64,000 nt of DNA from Streptococcus ruminantium (lineage in GTDB: Bacteria; Bacillota; Bacilli; Lactobacillales; Streptococcaceae), in NCBI RefSeq assembly GCF_003609975.1, contig NZ_AP018400.1:942501-1006500 (forward strand), written 5' to 3'. A program made the position numbers and the translations under genes. The notes under the pieces were generated by a model, which had not been told where the DNA came from, made no database searches, and was given only the letters and a program-made list of their open reading frames with translations. Positions 60,421-64,000 of the stretch are shown piece by piece (the stretch's first letter is position 1; every line of letters starts with the position of its first letter).

Positions 60421-60491
60421 GTTCGTAAAATCCGAAAATTACGAACGAATAACTAAATTTTCTGAATATTCCGCAAAAACTATGATATAAT
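60421..60491 (+). promoter_or_regulatory. Perfect inverted repeat plus extended -10 promoter
   Basis: GTTCGTAA (60421-60428), 10-nt spacer, TTACGAAC (60439-60446) is a perfect 8-bp palindrome. TGATATAAT (60483-60491) is an extended -10 downstream of it. The repeat could be a repressor operator for the hydrolase genes. No T-run follows, so it is not a terminator. Confidence 0.6.
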
Positions 60492-60522
60492 ACTTAGAAT
60501 AACACCGAGAAAAGGATTGTAT

Positions 60523-61347
60523 ATGAATAAGTCTTATTTTTACCTAGATGTAAAGTCACATGACTTAACCGTCCCTTTTACAGGAAGAAAACGCCGTGTG
60601 CGAGTATTGTTACCCAAAGGATATGAAGAGGATAAGGAAATGAGTTATCCAGTTGTTTATTTCCATGATGGACAAAATGTCCTCTATAGCAAGGAAGCTT
60701 TTTCAGGGCATTCTTGGAAGATTATTCCAGCAATTAAGAGAAATCCTGATATTACTAAAATGATTGTTGTTGCGATTGATAATGATGGTGCAGAGAGGAT
60801 GCATGAGTACGCAGCATGGAAATTTAGTGAGATGGGGATTCCTGGTATTCAATTTGGTGGCAAAGGAACCTTATATGCAGAGTTTATCATGGATGTCGTG
60901 AAGCCATTCATTGACCGATACTATCGTACTAAGTCAGACAAGGAACATACGGCCATGATTGGTTCATCTCTCGGAGGCAATATTACCCAATTTATGGGAT
61001 TAGCGTATCAAGATAAGATTGGCTGTCTGGGTGTTTTCTCATCCGCAAACTGGCTTCACCAAGCTGCATTTGATCGCTATATTGAGCGGAAACAACTTGA
61101 TCCAGACCAACGTATCTACATCTATGTCGGTACAGAAGAAGCAGATGATACAGATAAGACCCTAATGGCTGGAAATATCAAACAGGCCTATATCAATTCA
61201 TCTCTGACCTACTATCGTCAATTGGTAGCAGGTGGTGCTAAACTGGATCATTTAAAATTGGAAGTTATTTCTGGAGCTGTTCATAATGAAGAAGCTTGGG
61301 CAGCTTATTTGCCAGAATGTTTGCGTTTTTTAAGTGAAAAATGGTAG
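60523..61347 (+). CDS. Esterase-family alpha/beta hydrolase
   Basis: A 274-residue hydrolase of the esterase D/Fes-like group. It begins with a sugar- or lipid-ester-type start (RRVRVLLPKGYEEDKEMSYP), then VVYFHDGQNVLYS. The nucleophile Ser is in MIGSSLGGN, and the final His in GAVHNEEAW. No signal peptide, so it is cytoplasmic. ATG 60523 is preferred over TTG 60517 (AAAGGA spacing). It leads three genes spaced 15-17 bp, likely one operon with a second hydrolase and an ATP-grasp ligase. Substrate unknown. Confidence 0.8.
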   Translation: MNKSYFYLDVKSHDLTVPFTGRKRRVRVLLPKGYEEDKEMSYPVVYFHDGQNVLYSKEAFSGHSWKIIPAIKRNPDITKMIVVAIDNDGAERMHEYAAWKFSEMGIPGIQFGGKGTLYAEFIMDVVKPFIDRYYRTKSDKEHTAMIGSSLGGNITQFMGLAYQDKIGCLGVFSSANWLHQAAFDRYIERKQLDPDQRIYIYVGTEEADDTDKTLMAGNIKQAYINSSLTYYRQLVAGGAKLDHLKLEVISGAVHNEEAWAAYLPECLRFLSEKW

Positions 61348-61364
61348 AAAGAAGGTAACAAGCT

Positions 61365-62111
61365 ATGCATGTAGAATTTTTAAGCCACTGGTCAGGAAAT
61401 CTTGGTCGTGAGATGCATGTCAATCGTTATGGTCATGCAGGAATTCCAGTTGTTGTTTTTGCTTCATCAGGTGGTTCCTACGATGAATATGCTGATTTTG
61501 GTATGATTGAAGCCTGTCGCGGCTCGATAGAAGCAGGGCATGTGCAATTTTTCACACTTACTAGCTATGATAAAGAAAGCTGGCTAGCTGATTGGAAATC
61601 TATTCATGATAAGGCTCAGGCACACCGTGCCTATGAACACTATGTAATTGAAGAGGCTATTCCTTTCATTAAACACAAAAGCGGTTGGTTTGATGGGATG
61701 ATGGCAACTGGTTGTTCCATGGGAGCCTATCACGCGCTTAATTTTTTCCTTCAGCATCCAGATGTTTTCAATAAGGTGATTGCGCTATCGGGAATCTATG
61801 ATGTACGGTATTTTAATCATAATCAGGACTATGGTCACGACGATGTTGTCTACCAAAATTCTCCGATAGACTATATTTGGAATCAAAATGATGGTTGGTT
61901 TATTGATCATTATCGCCGGGCGGATATTATTGTCTGCACTGGTTTGGGAGATTGGGAGCGAGATGGCTTAGAATCATTTTATCATCTTAAACGTGCTTTT
62001 GAAGAGAAGAATATTCCAGCTTGGTTTGATACATGGGGAACAGACGTAGCCCATGATTGGGCTTGGTGGAGAAAGCAAATGCCTTTCTTTCTTCACACAC
62101 TAGGTTTGTAA
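61365..62111 (+). CDS. Second alpha/beta hydrolase (esterase-like)
   Basis: A 248-residue hydrolase with VVVFASSGGSYDEYADFGMI, nucleophile Ser in ATGCSMGAYHAL, and His in VAHDWAWW. Distantly related to the first hydrolase but shorter. No signal peptide. GAAGG upstream. Middle gene of the three-gene set, and substrate unknown. Confidence 0.8.
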   Translation: MHVEFLSHWSGNLGREMHVNRYGHAGIPVVVFASSGGSYDEYADFGMIEACRGSIEAGHVQFFTLTSYDKESWLADWKSIHDKAQAHRAYEHYVIEEAIPFIKHKSGWFDGMMATGCSMGAYHALNFFLQHPDVFNKVIALSGIYDVRYFNHNQDYGHDDVVYQNSPIDYIWNQNDGWFIDHYRRADIIVCTGLGDWERDGLESFYHLKRAFEEKNIPAWFDTWGTDVAHDWAWWRKQMPFFLHTLGL

Positions 62112-62126
62112 GAAAGGAGACTCATT

Positions 62127-63293
62127 ATGAATTATCTTGTCATTTCCCCTTTTTATCCAGAAAATTTTCAGCCCTTTACGATCGAGCTATCTAAGAAGGA
62201 AGGAGTTACGGTTCTCGGTATTGGTCAAGAGCCGTACGACCAACTTTCTGAGGAGCTCCGCAATGCCCTAACAGAATATTTTCGTGTTGAAAATCTTGAA
62301 AATTTAGATGAAGTGAAACGAGCTGCTGCCTTTTTGATATATAAACATGGTCCAATTGATCGTGTTGAATCACACAATGAATATTGGCTAGAATTGGATG
62401 CCAGTCTTCGCGAACAGTTTCATATCTTTGGCGCCAAACCTAATCATCTTAAAAAGACAAAACTCAAATCTGAGATGAAGAAATACTTCACAAAAGCTGG
62501 AGTACCAGTTGTACCGGGAATGGTTATCAAGACCGAAAAAGATATTGAGAAAGCTGTGAAAAAAATCGGCTTTCCAATGATTGCTAAACCTGATAATGGC
62601 GTAGGGGCATCAGGGACTTTCAAATTAACTCAAAAAGCTGATTTGGAAACTTTTAGGGCTACTTGGGATGGCCAGACAATCTATTTCTTCGAGAAATTTG
62701 TCAATTCAAGTATGATTACGACCTATGATGGTTTGGTTGATAGCAAAGGAAATATCGTTTTTGAAACAAGTCTAACCTATGTTCATACACCTTTTGAATT
62801 GTTGCAAAGTAAAAAAGATAACGCTTATTATATCGAAAAGGAATTGGATCCAAGGTTGGTAGCCTATGGTAGGGCCATTATGAAGACTTTCGGAATGAAA
62901 GAACGCTTTTTTCACATTGAGTTTTTTAAAGATGATAATGACTACATTGCAATTGAGTATAACAATCGTATAGCTGGTGGTTTCACAGTAGAAGCATATA
63001 ATTATGCTCATTCGATTGATCTTTTCCGTGATTATGCCAATGTAGTGACTGGGGGTGCCGTTGAAGAACGTCATTTTGCACCGCAATATTGTCTGGTGGT
63101 AACCCGTCGCGATACAACCAATTATGTCCACCCAGTTGATGAGCTTCGTAATCGCTACACCGATAAACTAAAAGCAATAAAACGTATGCCAGATGCTTTT
63201 GCAGGATTGCAAGGCAATGATGCCTATTTACTTGTAACAGATAGCAAAGAAGTACTTGACGATATGATTGCCTTCATTGGTGAAGTAAAATAA
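62127..63293 (+). CDS. ATP-grasp ligase
   Basis: A 388-residue ATP-grasp enzyme. ATP-binding features are FPMIAKPDNGVGASGTFKL, YFFEKFVNSSMITTYDGLVD, and the metal site FFHIEFFKDDNDYIAIEYNNR. Such enzymes join a carboxylate to an amine or thiol through an acyl phosphate. It resembles carboxylate-amine ligases of unknown substrate. AAAGGAG upstream, and last of the operon before a terminator. Confidence 0.82.
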   Translation: MNYLVISPFYPENFQPFTIELSKKEGVTVLGIGQEPYDQLSEELRNALTEYFRVENLENLDEVKRAAAFLIYKHGPIDRVESHNEYWLELDASLREQFHIFGAKPNHLKKTKLKSEMKKYFTKAGVPVVPGMVIKTEKDIEKAVKKIGFPMIAKPDNGVGASGTFKLTQKADLETFRATWDGQTIYFFEKFVNSSMITTYDGLVDSKGNIVFETSLTYVHTPFELLQSKKDNAYYIEKELDPRLVAYGRAIMKTFGMKERFFHIEFFKDDNDYIAIEYNNRIAGGFTVEAYNYAHSIDLFRDYANVVTGGAVEERHFAPQYCLVVTRRDTTNYVHPVDELRNRYTDKLKAIKRMPDAFAGLQGNDAYLLVTDSKEVLDDMIAFIGEVK

Positions 63294-63300
63294 GATACCC

Positions 63301-63325
63301 AAAGACACTTGGCAGTGTCTTTTTT
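63301..63325 (+). terminator. Terminator after the ATP-grasp gene
   Basis: AAAGACACT, loop TGGC, AGTGTCTTT, then TTT. Confidence 0.85.
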
Positions 63326-63429
63326 GCTTCCCTTACAAAGCTGTAAGTTTGTGAATTAGAATTGTAAGAATAGGAGTTTCTAAAAAGTTTATAATAAAAT
63401 CAAACATTAAGGAAAGAGAGGAATGAACT

Positions 63430-63570
63430 ATGTTATTCAAATTTTTACGAGTAAAACAAGAGCAAAAGCAAGACTTTACTGAGAAGGAAAAAGTAGCAAT
63501 GATGAAACAGATTGAGTTTCTAAAAGATATTTCTCAAGATTTGCAAACCATTCGATTTATGGCATACTAA
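63430..63570 (+). CDS. Small orphan protein (46 aa)
   Basis: ATG 63430 with AAAGAGAGG upstream encodes a 46-residue charged, helical peptide: MLFKFLRVKQEQKQDFTEKE at the start, ending IRFMAY. The first eight residues are amphipathic and could touch the membrane. The stop is 11 bp before the lipoprotein gene, so the two are probably cotranscribed. No family recognised. Confidence 0.55.
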   Translation: MLFKFLRVKQEQKQDFTEKEKVAMMKQIEFLKDISQDLQTIRFMAY

Positions 63571-63581
63571 ATGGAGGGAAT

Positions 63582-63974
63582 ATGAAAAAGAAGATACTAG
63601 GCCTGATCGCTATAAGCAGTTTTATCTTTACTGCTTGCTCCTCATCCTCGGCTGGAATTAGTTTTAATGAGACATACCAAATCTTCCATTACAAGGGCAA
63701 AAACTATGCTATTACCAAACAAAGAGTAAAGGGAGATTCTATTCGGACAGCAGAAACCAGATTTATGGAGTGGCCTGTTGTCAAAGAGAAAGGAAGAGTA
63801 AAAGAAACAGTTTCCCTTAATAACCTCTACGTGACAAGTAGTGACCAGTGGGTAATCGGTATTCAGGGACACTATTATAAAGTGGAACTTGCGAGTAGAG
63901 TTGCCGAGTCAGATCGTATTGATTACCAAAAAGTGCTAGATGAAGTTGATAGTCAAAATTATTTAAAAGATTAG
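63582..63974 (+). CDS. NisI/SpaI-like lipoprotein
   Basis: A 130-residue lipoprotein: signal MKKKILGLIAISSFIFTAC with lipobox FTAC, Cys19 being lipidated. The mature part (YQIFHYKGKNYAITKQRV, SLNNLYVTSSDQWVIGIQGH, YYKVEL) matches the NisI/SpaI immunity-lipoprotein family, which bind lantibiotics at the cell surface. No lantibiotic genes lie beside it, so its role may be general or unknown. GGAGGG precedes ATG. Confidence 0.78.
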   Translation: MKKKILGLIAISSFIFTACSSSSAGISFNETYQIFHYKGKNYAITKQRVKGDSIRTAETRFMEWPVVKEKGRVKETVSLNNLYVTSSDQWVIGIQGHYYKVELASRVAESDRIDYQKVLDEVDSQNYLKD

Positions 63975-64000
63975 AGCGATAGAATCGTTATGGTATCTAT

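Overview
The window reads as a low-GC streptococcal chromosome, most likely Streptococcus suis or a close relative. The evidence is a complete lactose/tagatose-6-phosphate operon, trmFO, LPxTG surface proteins, and an integrative and conjugative element (ICE) of the rplL-targeting ICESa2603/ICESsu type. Species is inferred from gene content, not from a marker gene.

Bases 1 to about 49,042 are the integrase-proximal part of that ICE. Its right boundary is marked by a 15-bp core (49028-49042) that matches, in reverse complement, the attachment core I recall for the rplL-integrating family. The backbone in the window holds the end of a VirB4-like ATPase (frameshifted), a membrane-anchored cell-wall hydrolase, an LPxTG antigen I/II-type adhesin (broken), a 2269-residue methylase-helicase split by a 2507-nt group II intron, a VirB8/TcpC-like protein, a toprim primase, small ICE proteins, a putative oriT with MobC and a MOBP-type relaxase, a sigma-like regulator, a DUF3173 protein and a tyrosine integrase.

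Several AT-rich cargo islands interrupt the backbone. (a) 3.25-12.3 kb: two modules, each made of a consensus promoter, a 145-200-nt structured non-coding RNA, an intrinsic terminator and a PBECR4-like nuclease gene. They are followed by duplicated adhesin leader sequences. Between them lies a decayed glycocin (S/O-glycosylated bacteriocin) cluster whose precursor gene is still intact. (b) 28.2-31.0 kb: a Septu-like HNH nuclease plus AAA ATPase pair, with the ATPase broken. (c) 34.1-38.2 kb: an intact type II CBASS operon (CD-NTase, E2-like, E1-like, JAB peptidase, two-TM protein) in which the E1 and E2 parts are separate genes. (d) 39.0-40.5 kb: a PIN-domain protein next to IS and Xre remnants. 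(e) 43.5-46.6 kb: an Rgg/PlcR-like regulator, LanC-like remnants and a damaged ABC immunity transporter.

Beyond attR the chromosome carries lacR, then lacABCD, then lacTFEG behind its own promoter and antiterminator target. These import lactose as lactose-6-phosphate, hydrolyse it and degrade galactose-6-phosphate through the tagatose pathway. Next come trmFO, an internally deleted IS200-type element inserted in or next to a winged-helix gene remnant, a three-gene set of two alpha/beta hydrolases and an ATP-grasp enzyme, a small orphan gene and a NisI/SpaI-like lipoprotein. The most promising undescribed unit is the ncRNA-plus-PBECR4 arrangement, which has the layout of type III (RNA antitoxin) toxin-antitoxin loci.
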